Positions 51,817-61,743 of a stretch of DNA of 64,000 nt are shown here, piece after piece (the first letter of the stretch is position 1; the number at the start of each line of letters is the position of its first letter). Location: assembly GCF_009734425.1 (NCBI RefSeq), contig NZ_CP046455.1, positions 3,038,001 to 3,102,000 on the forward strand, written 5' to 3'. The notes beneath the pieces were generated by a model that was not told the DNA's origin, searched no databases, and saw only the letters and a list, made by a program, of their open reading frames with translations. The DNA is from Corynebacterium occultum. GTDB lineage: Bacteria > Actinomycetota > Actinomycetes > Mycobacteriales > Mycobacteriaceae. Position numbers and translations under genes: made by a program.

Positions 51817-53313
51817 CTATTGTTCCGACTGTTGTCCGGCCCACCAGGCCTTCAATTCAACAATCGCTTCCTCATGATCGAGGGGACCGCGTTCCAGCCT
51901 GAGCTCCTTGAGGAAAGACCAGGCTTTGCCCACCTCCGGTCCCGGCGGCAGGTTCAGGATCTTCATGATCTCATTGCCATCCAGATCCGGCCGGACTCGG
52001 GCGAGATCTTCCTTCTCGGCGATCTCCGCGATCCGCTCCTCCAGCTGATCGTAGGTGCGTTGCAGGCGTTGCGCCTTCCGATGGTTGCGGGTGGTGCAGT
52101 CCGCCCGCACCAGCTTGTGCAACCGGGGGAGCAGTTCACCCGCATCGGCGACATAGCGACGCACCGCGGAATCAGTCCACTGGCCTTCACCGAAACCGTG
52201 GAAACGCATGTGGAGGTAGACCAGCTGGCCCACATCCCCGACCATTTGCTTGGAGTACTTCAGGGCACGCATCCGTCGGCGCACCAGCTTCGCACCCACC
52301 ACCTCATGGTGGTGGAAGGTCACCCCACCACCATCCGGCTTGAACTCCCGGGTGGCGGGCTTGCCGCAGTCATGGAGCAGGGCCGCCCAGCGCAACACCA
52401 GATCAGGACCATCCTCCTCCTGATCCATGGCCTGGCGCAGCACCTGCATGGAGTGGGCGTAGACGTCCTTGTGCTGGCGGTGCTCATCCTGGGTCAGCTT
52501 CATCCCGGGGATCTCCGGGAGGACATGCTCGGCGACCTCGGTTTTGACCAGCAGGTTCCAACCGGTCCAGGGAGCCTGGCCGGCCATCAGCTTGTCCAGC
52601 TCGGCCTGCACCCGCTCCACCGTGATGCGCTTAATCTCATCGGCCATGTCAGACATGGCGGCACTGACCCGTTCCGCCACCCCGAATCCCAGCTGGCTGG
52701 TGAAACGGGCGGCGCGCAGCATGCGCAGCGGATCATCATTGAAGGACTGTTCCGGGGCGGCGGGGGTGTCCAGGCGGCGGGCCGCCAGATCCGCCAGGCC
52801 ACCGACCGGGTCATGGAAGCGGCCTTCGACGGCGGCACCCCCGGCGTCGATAAGCAATTCCACCGCCATGGCGTTGACCTTGAAGTCCCGGCGGATGAGG
52901 TCACCCTCCAGGGTGTCACCGAAGAGCACCTCCGGATTCCGGGACTGGCCGTCATAGGTGTCGGAGCGGAAGGTGGTGATCTCGATCTGCTGGCCATGCT
53001 TCTCCGCGGAGAGGGTGCCGAAGTCGATGCCGGTATCCCAGACCACCTCAGCGAAATCATCCAGAATGGCGCGGGTCACCTCCGGCAGGGCGGAGGTGGT
53101 GAAGTCCAGGTCATGTCCGAGCCTGCCGAGCAGCGCGTCGCGGACCGAGCCCCCCACCAGATAAAGGGACTCCCCACGATCCCGGAAAGCCACCACCAGA
53201 TCCAGGAGAACGGGGGAGAGGGAGAGGATGGCCCGCTCAGCGCGCGCCATCAACTCCACCTGGGAGGCGGCTTCGGTACTTGCGGGCTCAGTGCCCAGAT
53301 CCTCGGTGTTCAC
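51817..53313 (-). CDS. pcnA: CCA tRNA nucleotidyltransferase
   Basis: 498 residues. The nucleotidyltransferase motif LVGGSVRDALLGRLGHDLDFTT (near residue 55) carries the catalytic acidic pair, EQSFNDDPLRMLRAARFTSQLGF follows, and a C-terminal HD domain shows WAALLHDCGKP and TFHHHEVVGAKL. It adds or repairs the CCA end of tRNAs. The start is a GTG at 53313 (VNTEDLGTE), with AAGGCAG upstream; a longer frame runs on to 54015 antisense to the NUDIX gene. A 12-mer copy lies at 52844-52855. Confidence 0.92.
   Translation of the reverse strand: MNTEDLGTEPASTEAASQVELMARAERAILSLSPVLLDLVVAFRDRGESLYLVGGSVRDALLGRLGHDLDFTTSALPEVTRAILDDFAEVVWDTGIDFGTLSAEKHGQQIEITTFRSDTYDGQSRNPEVLFGDTLEGDLIRRDFKVNAMAVELLIDAGGAAVEGRFHDPVGGLADLAARRLDTPAAPEQSFNDDPLRMLRAARFTSQLGFGVAERVSAAMSDMADEIKRITVERVQAELDKLMAGQAPWTGWNLLVKTEVAEHVLPEIPGMKLTQDEHRQHKDVYAHSMQVLRQAMDQEEDGPDLVLRWAALLHDCGKPATREFKPDGGGVTFHHHEVVGAKLVRRRMRALKYSKQMVGDVGQLVYLHMRFHGFGEGQWTDSAVRRYVADAGELLPRLHKLVRADCTTRNHRKAQRLQRTYDQLEERIAEIAEKEDLARVRPDLDGNEIMKILNLPPGPEVGKAWSFLKELRLERGPLDHEEAIVELKAWWAGQQSEQ
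52844..52855 (-). repeat. copy of the 12-mer GCTTATCGACGC
   Basis: Exact copy in pcnA, read as LLIDAG on its coding strand with the uncommon CTT codon. Confidence 0.8.
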
Positions 53314-53471
53314 CTGCCTTATTCTACCCGGGGTGCCCCCAGGAAAACCCAATGGTGTTTGAGGACCGGAGCTGCCGGGGGCCGAAAAGACCGGGGCAGG
53401 GGGCGGAACAAGGGCACCCGCCCCAGGCGGTGGCGGTTCATTAATACCGTATCGCCCCGCCAACGGATACG

Positions 53472-54554
53472 ATGGCGGGGATGAACGACAACACTCGGAC
53501 CCGGGAATCCGGGCAGGACTCCGCGGGAGCCTCCACGTCCTCCGGCGCTGGCCCCGAATCTGGTGCGCCCAAAACGCGGCGACGCCGTCGTCGTTCCCGA
53601 CGCCGCGGCAGCAGCAGCAACCAGCAGCGCTCCACCCAACAGCAGGGTTCCACCCCCACCGAAGGTGCCAGCGACTCCCAGAGCGGCCAGGGCAAACAAA
53701 ACACCCAGGGCGCGAAGGAGACCGGCGGCACCCAGTCCTCCCAGTCCCGGCGCCGCTCCCGGCGTCGTTCCGGATCTCGCTCCGGCAACAAGTCCACCAC
53801 CACTGCCAAGACCCAGGGCACTGAAACCCAGAGCGTCGAAGCCAAGGAGAACAAGGCAGGCGAGACCAGGGCACCGGAGACCAGGGAGAACAACAGCCCC
53901 ACCAAAACCACCGAGACCAAGGGAAAGGGCCGCCGCCGTGGGGCGGCGGGCCGCAACCGTCGTGGCACTCCCCGCACCCAGCCCACCCAGACCAGCGGGG
54001 GGCGCCGTCCGGCACGTGGCCAACAGCGGGGCGGTTCCCATAATTCGCGGATGCACACCCGCGATGAAACCTCCGCCGGAGGTCTGGTGGTCTCCGGCCT
54101 GGCGGAGGCCGTCAAGGACTCCGGCGAGGTGGACCTCTCCCGGATCTATGTCGCCCTGATCGGCCGACTGGATCGCCGTGGCCGACTCCTGTGGTCCATG
54201 CCCAAGGGGCATGTTGAACCAGGTGAGGCCCAGGACTCCACCGCCGAGCGTGAGGTGTGGGAGGAGACCGGCGTCCACGGTGAGGTCTTCGCCGACCTGG
54301 GGGTCATCGACTACTGGTTCGTCTCCGATGGAACCCGGATCCACAAAACTGTCCACCATCATCTGCTGCGTTATGTCGACGGTGACCTCAATGATGAGGA
54401 TCCGGAGGTCACCGAGGTGTCCTGGATCCCGGCGAGTGAGCTCATTGAGCACCTCGCCTACGCGGATGAGCGCAAGCTGGCCCGGATCGCACATGATCTG
54501 CTGCCGGAGCTGGCCCGGAAGGAGAAGTCAGCGGGAAGGACGACACCGAGGTGA
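53472..54554 (+). CDS. NUDIX hydrolase with a basic, disordered N terminus
   Basis: 360 residues. Residues 1-195 are low-complexity and strongly basic ([17 protein letters not shown], then many Lys, Arg, Thr and Gln). The NUDIX box [23 protein letters not shown] follows near residue 245, with the E-x-x-E-E core intact. It should hydrolyse a nucleoside diphosphate derivative. The M. tuberculosis gene at this place is mutT4 (Rv3908). An ATG at 53481 is an alternative start. The basic arm could bind RNA or DNA. Confidence 0.85.
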   Translation: MAGMNDNTRTRESGQDSAGASTSSGAGPESGAPKTRRRRRRSRRRGSSSNQQRSTQQQGSTPTEGASDSQSGQGKQNTQGAKETGGTQSSQSRRRSRRRSGSRSGNKSTTTAKTQGTETQSVEAKENKAGETRAPETRENNSPTKTTETKGKGRRRGAAGRNRRGTPRTQPTQTSGGRRPARGQQRGGSHNSRMHTRDETSAGGLVVSGLAEAVKDSGEVDLSRIYVALIGRLDRRGRLLWSMPKGHVEPGEAQDSTAEREVWEETGVHGEVFADLGVIDYWFVSDGTRIHKTVHHHLLRYVDGDLNDEDPEVTEVSWIPASELIEHLAYADERKLARIAHDLLPELARKEKSAGRTTPR

Positions 54555-57337
54555 GCTTTCAGGCGCACTCCGGAACCAGTTGGATCCGCACCGGATCTTT
54601 CGGTGCCGTTGCCCTGCTGAGCGGTGCCCTGTTCCTGCTGCCCACGCACCCCGCCGGGGCAATGCCCCTCCCGCTGAACCCTTCAGATCCGGCGGTGGCG
54701 GAGCAGTGGATCAACCCGCTGCTACGCCCCGGGGAATCCGATGAAGAGATTTCCATCCAGCTGCTTTCCGCACAACCGGCGGTCCTAACCCCCGGCGAGG
54801 AACTCGAGCTCACCTTCGCCCTGAGCAATCACAGCGGGGAACTGGTGGAGAAGCTGGTGCTGCAGCCCCAGCGGGCGGATCCCTCATACACCACGGCCAG
54901 CGCCCGGCAGGTGATCGGTTATGAGTCCACCGCCTACCCCTACTATGGCGCTCCCACTGAGCTGGGCTCCCTGGCCACGGGCGAAACCCGGGAGGTGAGT
55001 CTCCGCATCCCCACTGACCCCGGCGCGCCCGGCACCCTGAGCATCACGGAGCCGGGTGTCTACCCGCTGCTTTTCGGGTTGCGTAGTCAGCGTGAGGGAG
55101 TGGTGGGGGAAGAGTTCAGCACGGAGCGTTTCCTGCTCAGCGTGCCGGAGCCCGCCGGGGAGAGCCCTGCGGATGGCACGCTTATCGACGCCGTGGATCC
55201 TGCGCCTGCGGCAACCCCTGGGGTGAGTCTGCTTTATCCTTTGGCCGCCCGCACTGACATTCTTCCCGGGGAAACCGGGGATGCCCCGGACGCGACTCCG
55301 CTGATCCTGGGTTCTGAGGATCTGGCGGGGGAGTTGGCCCCCGGGGGGCGACTGCGGTTGTTGTTGGGGGAGTACCGGGAGGCGATTTCCGGGCCGGGTG
55401 GTCAGGCGTTGCAGGATGCCAGCTGCATTGGGGTTGACCCGGCGTTGTTGGACACGGTGGATCGGATGAGCCGTGGTTATCTGGTTGATGATGCCCGCCC
55501 GGTGGAGATTGAGGCCGGACAGCGGTTGCGTGATAGTTGGACTGAGGAGATGGACCGCGATCCGGCGACCCAGGGTGTCGGCCAGGCGGATGCCGCCACC
55601 TGGTTGGCGGAGTTGCGGGAACTTGCGGCGCAGAGTTGTGTCCTGGCCTTGCCCTGGGGTGGGGCGGATCTGGATGCGGTGAACTCCACCGCCAATGAGT
55701 GGTTGATGCGGGAGGCCCTGGAGCGGGGTCCTTATCTGATCCGCCGGATCCTGGGGGTCATCCCGATGACCAATGTGGTGGTTCCGGGTAGTGGCTATGT
55801 CGGGGTTGCGACGGCACCGGCCCTGGGCTGGGCTGATCTGGCGACGAATGAGGCTGCCGGGTTGAGTGCCGATCCGGAGCGTACTGATGCCCATGCCGGT
55901 TTGCAGGAGGCCTGGGAAGATTCGGCCTCCGACCTGGCTTCGGAGGGTGAGGCAGGCGGTGGGTCCCTGGAGGCCACCCTGGATGACACCAGTCTTCCGG
56001 ATGATGCGGCAACCCCGCTGCCGGAGGTTCCGGCCACCACGGTCAATGTGCTGGTGTCGGAGAACACGGTGTGGCAGTCCACTCGGGTGGATCGTTTTTC
56101 GGCCTTGGCCCCGGGGATCCGTTCGGTCAGTTACCAGGGTTCCCTGGCCGCCACGTTGGCCGCCACGGGGATCCTCCCGGGGACCGCCGGTTACTCGAAT
56201 CCGGCCACCCGTTTTGATTTCCGCATTGACTCCCCGGCTGCTCGGGATCTGAATGCGGCGGCCGGTATCCGCTTGGCTACCGCGGAGCTGAAGTCCGCGG
56301 CCACCCTTGATGAGGCCGGGGAGCTCAGCGCAGCTCCGCTGTTCGTGATGCCCCCCGCGCAGCTCTCCGCCGGCACCGCCGCCACTGTGGTGGATACGCT
56401 CACTCAGTTGTTGGAGGAGCAGGAGCTCAGCCCCCTGGGTGTGGCTGAGTACCTCACCCCGGATGCCGCGCAGCAGGAACGGCTGGATGGTGCTGCACCG
56501 GTGGATGAGCGGGATGCCACCGCTTTCGGTGCTCCCTATGAGGATCCCACGATCTTCAGCGATGGGGAGGTGCTGCGCGCCAGTCAGCAGGCCAACTACA
56601 CCGATGACCTGACCCGGATCATGAGCAATGATCCGGCGATCTCGCTGACCCGCTATGAGTACACCGCCCCGCTGCGCCGCGATCTGCTGCTGGCCCTGAG
56701 CGGTGCGGGCCGTCGTTCCTACGCCGGTTTCTGGGAGAGTGTGCAGGCTTCCGATCAACGCCTCAACGGCAACCGGACAGTGCTGCAGGCATTGCGCAGC
56801 TCGGTGTCGCTCATCCCCCCGGGCAATGTCTACACCCGGGCCTCGGAGTCTTCACCCCTGTTGATTGTGGCGCAGAACCGCCTGCCGCTGCCCGCCCAGG
56901 CGAAGATCTCCTACCGCGGTCCGGAGGGGGTGGGTCTGAATGTGCCCACCGAGATCCGGATCCCGGCGCAGGGTTCCATCTCCCTGCAGATGACCGCTGA
57001 CCTGCCGGGCGACCAGGAGCGCACCGACCTGGTGCTCTGGCTGTCCACCAGTGACGGGGCGGCGATCTCGGATCCGGTGGAGATCAGTGTGCAGACCCGT
57101 TCCTGGACCGTCGGCACCTCCGGTGCGGCGGTGCTGCTGGTACTGGCTCTGGCACTGGCGTTGATCTTCCGGGTGGGGCGGCAGCGCCGCGCTAAAGCTT
57201 CCCGACGCCCCGAACCTGAACCAGCCGCCACCCCGGCGACGACGACCCGGCGCCCCGCACGACGTGCCAGCCCCCGGCGGGGTAGTGGCCATGCGGATGA
57301 GAATTCCGGTTCCCCCAGGCCTCCCGGCAGGTCCTGA
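54551..57337 (+). CDS. DUF6049 family exported membrane protein
   Basis: 928 residues. An N-terminal signal or anchor ([20 protein letters not shown]), a long extracellular part with beta-rich segments ([40 protein letters not shown]), one membrane helix near residue 865 ([18 protein letters not shown]) and a basic tail. It corresponds to Rv3909 of M. tuberculosis, always beside murJ, and is probably part of envelope synthesis, but its function is not known. The GTG start overlaps the NUDIX stop (GTGA), so the pair is translated together. It carries a 12-mer copy at 55180-55191. Confidence 0.85.
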   Translation: MSFQAHSGTSWIRTGSFGAVALLSGALFLLPTHPAGAMPLPLNPSDPAVAEQWINPLLRPGESDEEISIQLLSAQPAVLTPGEELELTFALSNHSGELVEKLVLQPQRADPSYTTASARQVIGYESTAYPYYGAPTELGSLATGETREVSLRIPTDPGAPGTLSITEPGVYPLLFGLRSQREGVVGEEFSTERFLLSVPEPAGESPADGTLIDAVDPAPAATPGVSLLYPLAARTDILPGETGDAPDATPLILGSEDLAGELAPGGRLRLLLGEYREAISGPGGQALQDASCIGVDPALLDTVDRMSRGYLVDDARPVEIEAGQRLRDSWTEEMDRDPATQGVGQADAATWLAELRELAAQSCVLALPWGGADLDAVNSTANEWLMREALERGPYLIRRILGVIPMTNVVVPGSGYVGVATAPALGWADLATNEAAGLSADPERTDAHAGLQEAWEDSASDLASEGEAGGGSLEATLDDTSLPDDAATPLPEVPATTVNVLVSENTVWQSTRVDRFSALAPGIRSVSYQGSLAATLAATGILPGTAGYSNPATRFDFRIDSPAARDLNAAAGIRLATAELKSAATLDEAGELSAAPLFVMPPAQLSAGTAATVVDTLTQLLEEQELSPLGVAEYLTPDAAQQERLDGAAPVDERDATAFGAPYEDPTIFSDGEVLRASQQANYTDDLTRIMSNDPAISLTRYEYTAPLRRDLLLALSGAGRRSYAGFWESVQASDQRLNGNRTVLQALRSSVSLIPPGNVYTRASESSPLLIVAQNRLPLPAQAKISYRGPEGVGLNVPTEIRIPAQGSISLQMTADLPGDQERTDLVLWLSTSDGAAISDPVEISVQTRSWTVGTSGAAVLLVLALALALIFRVGRQRRAKASRRPEPEPAATPATTTRRPARRASPRRGSGHADENSGSPRPPGRS
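55180..55191 (+). repeat. copy of the 12-mer GCTTATCGACGC
   Basis: Exact copy within the DUF6049 gene, read as TLIDAV with CTT for leucine. Confidence 0.8.
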
Positions 57338-57338
57338 C

Positions 57339-57376
57339 TTTTCGGTGGTGGTGCTCTCCTGGTACCACCACCGAAA
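57339..57376. terminator. hairpin between the DUF6049 gene and murJ
   Basis: TTTTCGGTGGTGGT at 57339-57352 pairs with ACCACCACCGAAA at 57364-57376. It follows the DUF6049 stop directly. There is no T-tract, so read-through into murJ is possible. Confidence 0.5.
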
Positions 57377-57430
57377 CCATTAAGGCCCCTTGTACGACCC
57401 CCCGGATGACTTCAATCAGAATGGTTCTTC

Positions 57431-60400
57431 GTGAGCACTCCAGATCCGGCATCCACTGATGCCCCCACCCCGATGAAGGGCTCAGCCCCCACGGCTGGCC
57501 TTCGTGGCCGTATCGTGCCACCCACCCCACCGGCCCCGGTACCGGAACCACGGCCCGTTTCCCGACCCCGACAGACCCCACCGGTGGAGGACCGCTCCCG
57601 GCTGACCCGCGCCCCGGGTGTCCCACAGCCCGCCCCGGAAACCGCCGCAGCCGCCGGGGGAGTTGCTCTGGCGGAACCCGCGGAGCAGGAGGTCACCTCC
57701 AATGAGGATGTGGTCCGCTCCACCGGTTCAATGGCGATCGCGACACTGATCTCCCGGATCACCGGTTTCCTGCGTAATGCCATGATCGGCGCCTCCCTGG
57801 GCCCGGCGGTCGCCTCCGCCTTCAACACGGCGAACACCCTGCCGAACCTGATCACCGAGATTGTGCTCGGCGCGGTGCTGACCTCCCTGGTGGTGCCGGT
57901 GCTGGTGCGGGCGGAAAATGAGGACGCCGACCGGGGCGCCGCCTTCATCCGCCGCCTCTTCACCCTCTCCATGACCCTGCTGATCATCGTCACCGCGGTG
58001 GCACTGTTGACCGCGCCCTTGCTGACGCGGATGATGCTGGGCACGGATGGCCAGGTCAATGTCATCCAGTCCACCTCCTTCGCCTTCCTGCTGCTGCCCC
58101 AGATCCTCTTCTACGGCATCTTCTCCCTCTTCATGGCGGTGCTGAACACCAAGGGCATCTTCAAGCCGGGTGCCTGGGCACCGGTGGCCAACAACCTCGT
58201 CAGCATCGCCGTGCTCTCCCTGTACCTGCTGCTGCCGGGTGGATTGAACCCCGCGGCACCTTCCGGCATCACCGATCCGCATGTGCTGCTGCTCGGCCTG
58301 GGCACCACCCTGGGCGTGGTGGTGCAGGCCCTGATCATGCTGGTGCCGCTGCGCCGCGCCGGGATTGATCTGCGCCCCCTGTGGGGCATTGATGACCGCC
58401 TGAAGCAGTTCGGTGGGATGGCGTTGGCCATCCTCGTCTATGTCGGTATCTCCCAGGCCGGTTATATCGTCACCACGAATATCGCCGCCGGGGCGGATGC
58501 CGCCGCCCCGATCATCTACTCCCAGGCCTGGCTGCTGCTGCAGGTGCCCTACGGCATCATCGGTGTCACCCTGTTGACGGCGATCATGCCGCGGCTTTCC
58601 CGCAATGCTGCGGCGGGTGATGACAAGGCGGTGGTCGGTGACCTGACCATGGCCACCAAGTTGACCTTCATCGCCCTGATCCCGGTGGTGGTGTTCTTCA
58701 CCGCCTTCGGCCCGGACATCGCGGTGGCGCTCTTCCACTACGGCAACTTCGACCTGGAGTCCTCCTCGCTGCTGGGTCTGACCCTGAGCTTCTCCGCCTT
58801 CACGCTGATCCCCTATGCCCTGGTGCTGCTGCATCTGCGTGTCTTCTACGCCCGTGAGGAGGCGTGGACCCCGACCTTCATCATCGCCGGCATCACCGCC
58901 ACGAAGATCGTGCTTTCCCTGGCTTCCCCGCTGGTGGCCGCCTCCCCTTCCCGGGTGGTGGTTCTGCTGGGCGCGGCCAATGGTTTCGGTTTCGTCGCCG
59001 GTGCCTTCATCGGTGCCTTCCTGCTGCGCCGCAAGCTCGGTTCCCTGGGCTTCCGGGACATCATGCGCACCACCGCCTGGGCGACTGCCGCCTCCATCAT
59101 CGGTGTGGGAGTGGCCCTGGTGGTGCACTTCCTGCTGGACCTGGTCTTCCCGGAACTGCCCTCCCCGATGGGCAGTATCCTGGCCGCGGTGAAGGTCGGT
59201 ATCGCCGGCATCATCTTCCTGGTGGTCACCGGTGTCACGCTCTCCTTCTCCCGCCTGCCGGAGGTCCAGAACCTGGGTGTCGTCCTGCAGCGGGTGCCCG
59301 GTCTGCGTCGTTTCATCCGCCCGGACACCTCCCGCCAGATCGAGGTGGAGGAGCCCACCGTGCAGGAGATCTCCACCCAGCTGCAGAGCATGGACACCTT
59401 CAACGCCTCCCCGGTGCCGCCGCCGATGTCGGCAGGTGTGGTCCGTGGACCCCGCCTGGTGCCCGGCGCCCCGGTCTCGGATGGTCGTTTCCGGCTGCTC
59501 GCCGACCATGGCAGTGTGCCGGGTGCCCGGTTCTGGCAGGCCCGGGAACGTTCCTCCGGCCGCACCGTCGGCCTGGTTTTCGTCGACACCACCGGTTCCG
59601 CCCCGATGGCCCCGGCCACCCCGGCCGCGGCTGCGGGTGCCGCTGCCGAAGTGGTGCGCCGCACCCGCAAGCTGGGTCGTCTGGAGCACCCCGCGATCAG
59701 CGGCATCCTGGAGGTGGACGCCTACCGGGCGGGTTGCCTGGTGGTCACCGAATGGGTTCAGGGCACCTCCCTGAAGGCGGTGGCGGAACAGGGCGCTGAC
59801 CCCCGTGCCGCCGCCTACGCAATCTCCGGTCTGGCTGATGCCGCGGCCGACGCCCGGGATTCCGCCACCCCACTGGGTCTGGACAACCACGCCCGGATCC
59901 GCATCAACACCGATGGTGAGGCCGTGCTGGCCTTCCCGGCGGTGCTGACGGACGCCTCCTACGCCGCGGACCTGGCCTCCATCGGCGCGGCCTTCAATGT
60001 CCTCATCGAGGATGAGAGCGCCCCCGCCGAGATCCGGGAACTCCGGGATGAAATCCGGCAGAGCGCCGCCCTGGCCAAACGCCGCGAGAAGGGCGAGGAG
60101 GAGGCAGGGGAGGAGCTGATCCCCCTGACCCCGGCGGAGTGTTCCCGCCGCCTGCGCCACCTCGGCCTGGGCAGCGGCGCCGAAGACAGCGGGGAGGGTG
60201 AGGGGCCGGACACCGGCACCACCCCGATCGTCGTCACGCGGGAGCCGGCACCGCAGCCCAAGGACCGCCCCGGTTTCGGTTCCCGCAGCTACTCCCGCCG
60301 CATGCTGGCCACCATCGCCGTTCTGGTGATCCTCCTGGTCACCATCGGTGCCGCCCTGATCGCCTTCATCGCCAGCTTCATCGGCGGGGACAGCGAGCAG

Positions 60401-60889
60401 TCACCGATCAGCCCCGAATCCATCCAGGGCTCCCAGACCAGCACCGCACCCCGGGTGATGCCGGTGATCCAACCGCTTAACGACGCCCGCGGTTGGCCGG
60501 GTTCCCTGCCCGGCAACCTGGCGCGCATCATCGACCGCGATGAGGGCACCACCTGGCGCTACGCCGGCAACTTCGAGGACGTGGGCATCGCCCTGGAGCT
60601 GGAGAACCTCGCCGGAATCCAGCAGCTGAGCATCCGGATGAGCGAGGGCGGGGCCCAGCTCAGCGTCCACGCCCTGCCCGCCGGAACCGATGCCGGGGCG
60701 GTAACCTCCCTGACCGAGACCCGCGAAATCGCCGCCGACACCCTCAGCGAGGGTCTCAACACCCTGGTCGTGGAATCCACCACCGAGGTGGCGAGCGACC
60801 GGCTGATCCTCTGGTTCGATCAGCTGCCCGCCGGGCAGGATGAGCTCGGCATCGCCGAGGTTGAGGTGATCGGACAGACCCTGGAGTAG
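57431..60889 (+). CDS. murJ: lipid II flippase MurJ with pseudokinase and extracellular domains
   Basis: 1152 residues. Residues 1-93 are a proline-rich cytoplasmic arm. About 94-600 form the MurJ/MviN core with 14 membrane segments (SRITGFLRNAMIGASLGP, LLPQILFYGIFSLFMAVLNTKGIF). About 665-900 look like a protein kinase fold lacking catalytic residues (RFRLLADHGSVPGARFWQARE, GLDNHARIRINTDGEAVLAF). A helix near 955-980 leads to an extracellular discoidin-like domain. Rv3910 of M. tuberculosis has the same build, and its pseudokinase binds FhaA. The GTG start at 57431 has no clear ribosome-binding site; CAGAAT 11 bases before could be a -10 of a leaderless mRNA. Confidence 0.9.
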   Translation: MSTPDPASTDAPTPMKGSAPTAGLRGRIVPPTPPAPVPEPRPVSRPRQTPPVEDRSRLTRAPGVPQPAPETAAAAGGVALAEPAEQEVTSNEDVVRSTGSMAIATLISRITGFLRNAMIGASLGPAVASAFNTANTLPNLITEIVLGAVLTSLVVPVLVRAENEDADRGAAFIRRLFTLSMTLLIIVTAVALLTAPLLTRMMLGTDGQVNVIQSTSFAFLLLPQILFYGIFSLFMAVLNTKGIFKPGAWAPVANNLVSIAVLSLYLLLPGGLNPAAPSGITDPHVLLLGLGTTLGVVVQALIMLVPLRRAGIDLRPLWGIDDRLKQFGGMALAILVYVGISQAGYIVTTNIAAGADAAAPIIYSQAWLLLQVPYGIIGVTLLTAIMPRLSRNAAAGDDKAVVGDLTMATKLTFIALIPVVVFFTAFGPDIAVALFHYGNFDLESSSLLGLTLSFSAFTLIPYALVLLHLRVFYAREEAWTPTFIIAGITATKIVLSLASPLVAASPSRVVVLLGAANGFGFVAGAFIGAFLLRRKLGSLGFRDIMRTTAWATAASIIGVGVALVVHFLLDLVFPELPSPMGSILAAVKVGIAGIIFLVVTGVTLSFSRLPEVQNLGVVLQRVPGLRRFIRPDTSRQIEVEEPTVQEISTQLQSMDTFNASPVPPPMSAGVVRGPRLVPGAPVSDGRFRLLADHGSVPGARFWQARERSSGRTVGLVFVDTTGSAPMAPATPAAAAGAAAEVVRRTRKLGRLEHPAISGILEVDAYRAGCLVVTEWVQGTSLKAVAEQGADPRAAAYAISGLADAAADARDSATPLGLDNHARIRINTDGEAVLAFPAVLTDASYAADLASIGAAFNVLIEDESAPAEIRELRDEIRQSAALAKRREKGEEEAGEELIPLTPAECSRRLRHLGLGSGAEDSGEGEGPDTGTTPIVVTREPAPQPKDRPGFGSRSYSRRMLATIAVLVILLVTIGAALIAFIASFIGGDSEQSPISPESIQGSQTSTAPRVMPVIQPLNDARGWPGSLPGNLARIIDRDEGTTWRYAGNFEDVGIALELENLAGIQQLSIRMSEGGAQLSVHALPAGTDAGAVTSLTETREIAADTLSEGLNTLVVESTTEVASDRLILWFDQLPAGQDELGIAEVEVIGQTLE

Positions 60890-60903
60890 GGGCAGGCCCG
60901 AAT

Positions 60904-60937
60904 GACTCCCCTGCACAATATGATGTGCAGGGGAGTC
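60904..60937. terminator. terminator of murJ
   Basis: GACTCCCCTGCACA (60904-60917) pairs perfectly with 60924-60937 around a six-base loop; a short T-run comes a few bases later. Confidence 0.75.
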
Positions 60938-61004
60938 AGGTGTTTTCCCGGGTGGTGTCGTGCAATGGGGGAGTAACTTTAGTTCGGGGAATTCGGGGGA
61001 ATTC

Positions 61005-61571
61005 ATGAAGCACCGCTATTTTGGCGAACTCTCGGACCAGGATCTGGTCCATAAACATCTGGCGGGGGACCGGGGCGCCTTCACCGAGATCTTCCATCGT
61101 TATGCCACCAGATTAATGTGGGTGGCCAGGCGCTATACCCGCAATGAGCAGGATGCCCACGATATCCTGCAGGAGGCATTCTTCAATGCGGCCCGCAACC
61201 TGCACACCTTCCGGGCCGAGGCCTCCCTCTCCACGTGGCTGCACCGTCTGGTGATGAATAGTGGCTATGATTTCGCCCACCATCGCAGCCGCCGGGAAGT
61301 GGCCACCCTGGACAATGAAGTCATTCCGCATGAATTTAACCTGCGGCTCAGCTATGACCCGGTGTCCCGGGTCGACCTGGTGCTCCTGCTGCGACAGGCC
61401 CTGGCCACCCTCCGCCCCGAGCAATCTGCCGCCCTGCTGCTGGTGGACCTGGTCGGTTATAACGTCACCCATGTCGCCGATCTGCACGGGGTAGCCCCGG
61501 GCACCATCAAATCGCGGCGCTGCCGGGCCCGGGAAAACCTGCGGGAGGCACTGGAACCCAGCCTGGGGTGA
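61005..61571 (+). CDS. sigM: ECF sigma factor SigM
   Basis: 188 residues. Region 2 contains RYATRLMWVARRYTRNEQDAHDILQEAFFNAARNLHTFRAEASLSTWLHRLVMN and region 4 contains ALATLRPEQSAALLLVDLVGYNVTHVADLHGVAPGTIKSRRCRARENLREAL. In C. glutamicum SigM responds to disulfide stress and activates trxB, trxC and Fe-S repair genes. The start ATG at 61005 has GGGGGA upstream. A typical anti-sigma factor gene does not follow; trxB comes next. Confidence 0.92.
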   Translation: MKHRYFGELSDQDLVHKHLAGDRGAFTEIFHRYATRLMWVARRYTRNEQDAHDILQEAFFNAARNLHTFRAEASLSTWLHRLVMNSGYDFAHHRSRREVATLDNEVIPHEFNLRLSYDPVSRVDLVLLLRQALATLRPEQSAALLLVDLVGYNVTHVADLHGVAPGTIKSRRCRARENLREALEPSLG

Positions 61572-61590
61572 GGTGTCTAAAAACACTGCC

Positions 61591-61621
61591 GGGAACATTC
61601 CGGGGTGTCGGGAGCGTTGAA
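61591..61621 (+). promoter_or_regulatory. SigH/SigM-type promoter for trxB
   Basis: GGGAACA (61591-61597), 17 bases, CGTTGAA (61615-61621). This matches the thiol-stress ECF consensus of actinobacteria (GGAAY, about 17-20 bases, GTT). It lies 122 bases before trxB, so the leader would be long, unless a second promoter exists. Confidence 0.7.
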
Positions 61622-61743
61622 CCCTGGGGAGAAGCGGCTTCCAGCCACCTCCCCCGATACACTTGGAGCGTTGCGCCCCCCTTCTTGGGGAGTGCAGGCA
61701 TTCCCGCCGCCCCACGCCCGGAAAGAACCAGAAAGAGGCATTC

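Noticed and set aside
57728..60160. Minus-strand frame opposite murJ
   Set aside because: Low-complexity Gly/His/Gln/Asp-rich translation typical of antisense reading; murJ is certain.
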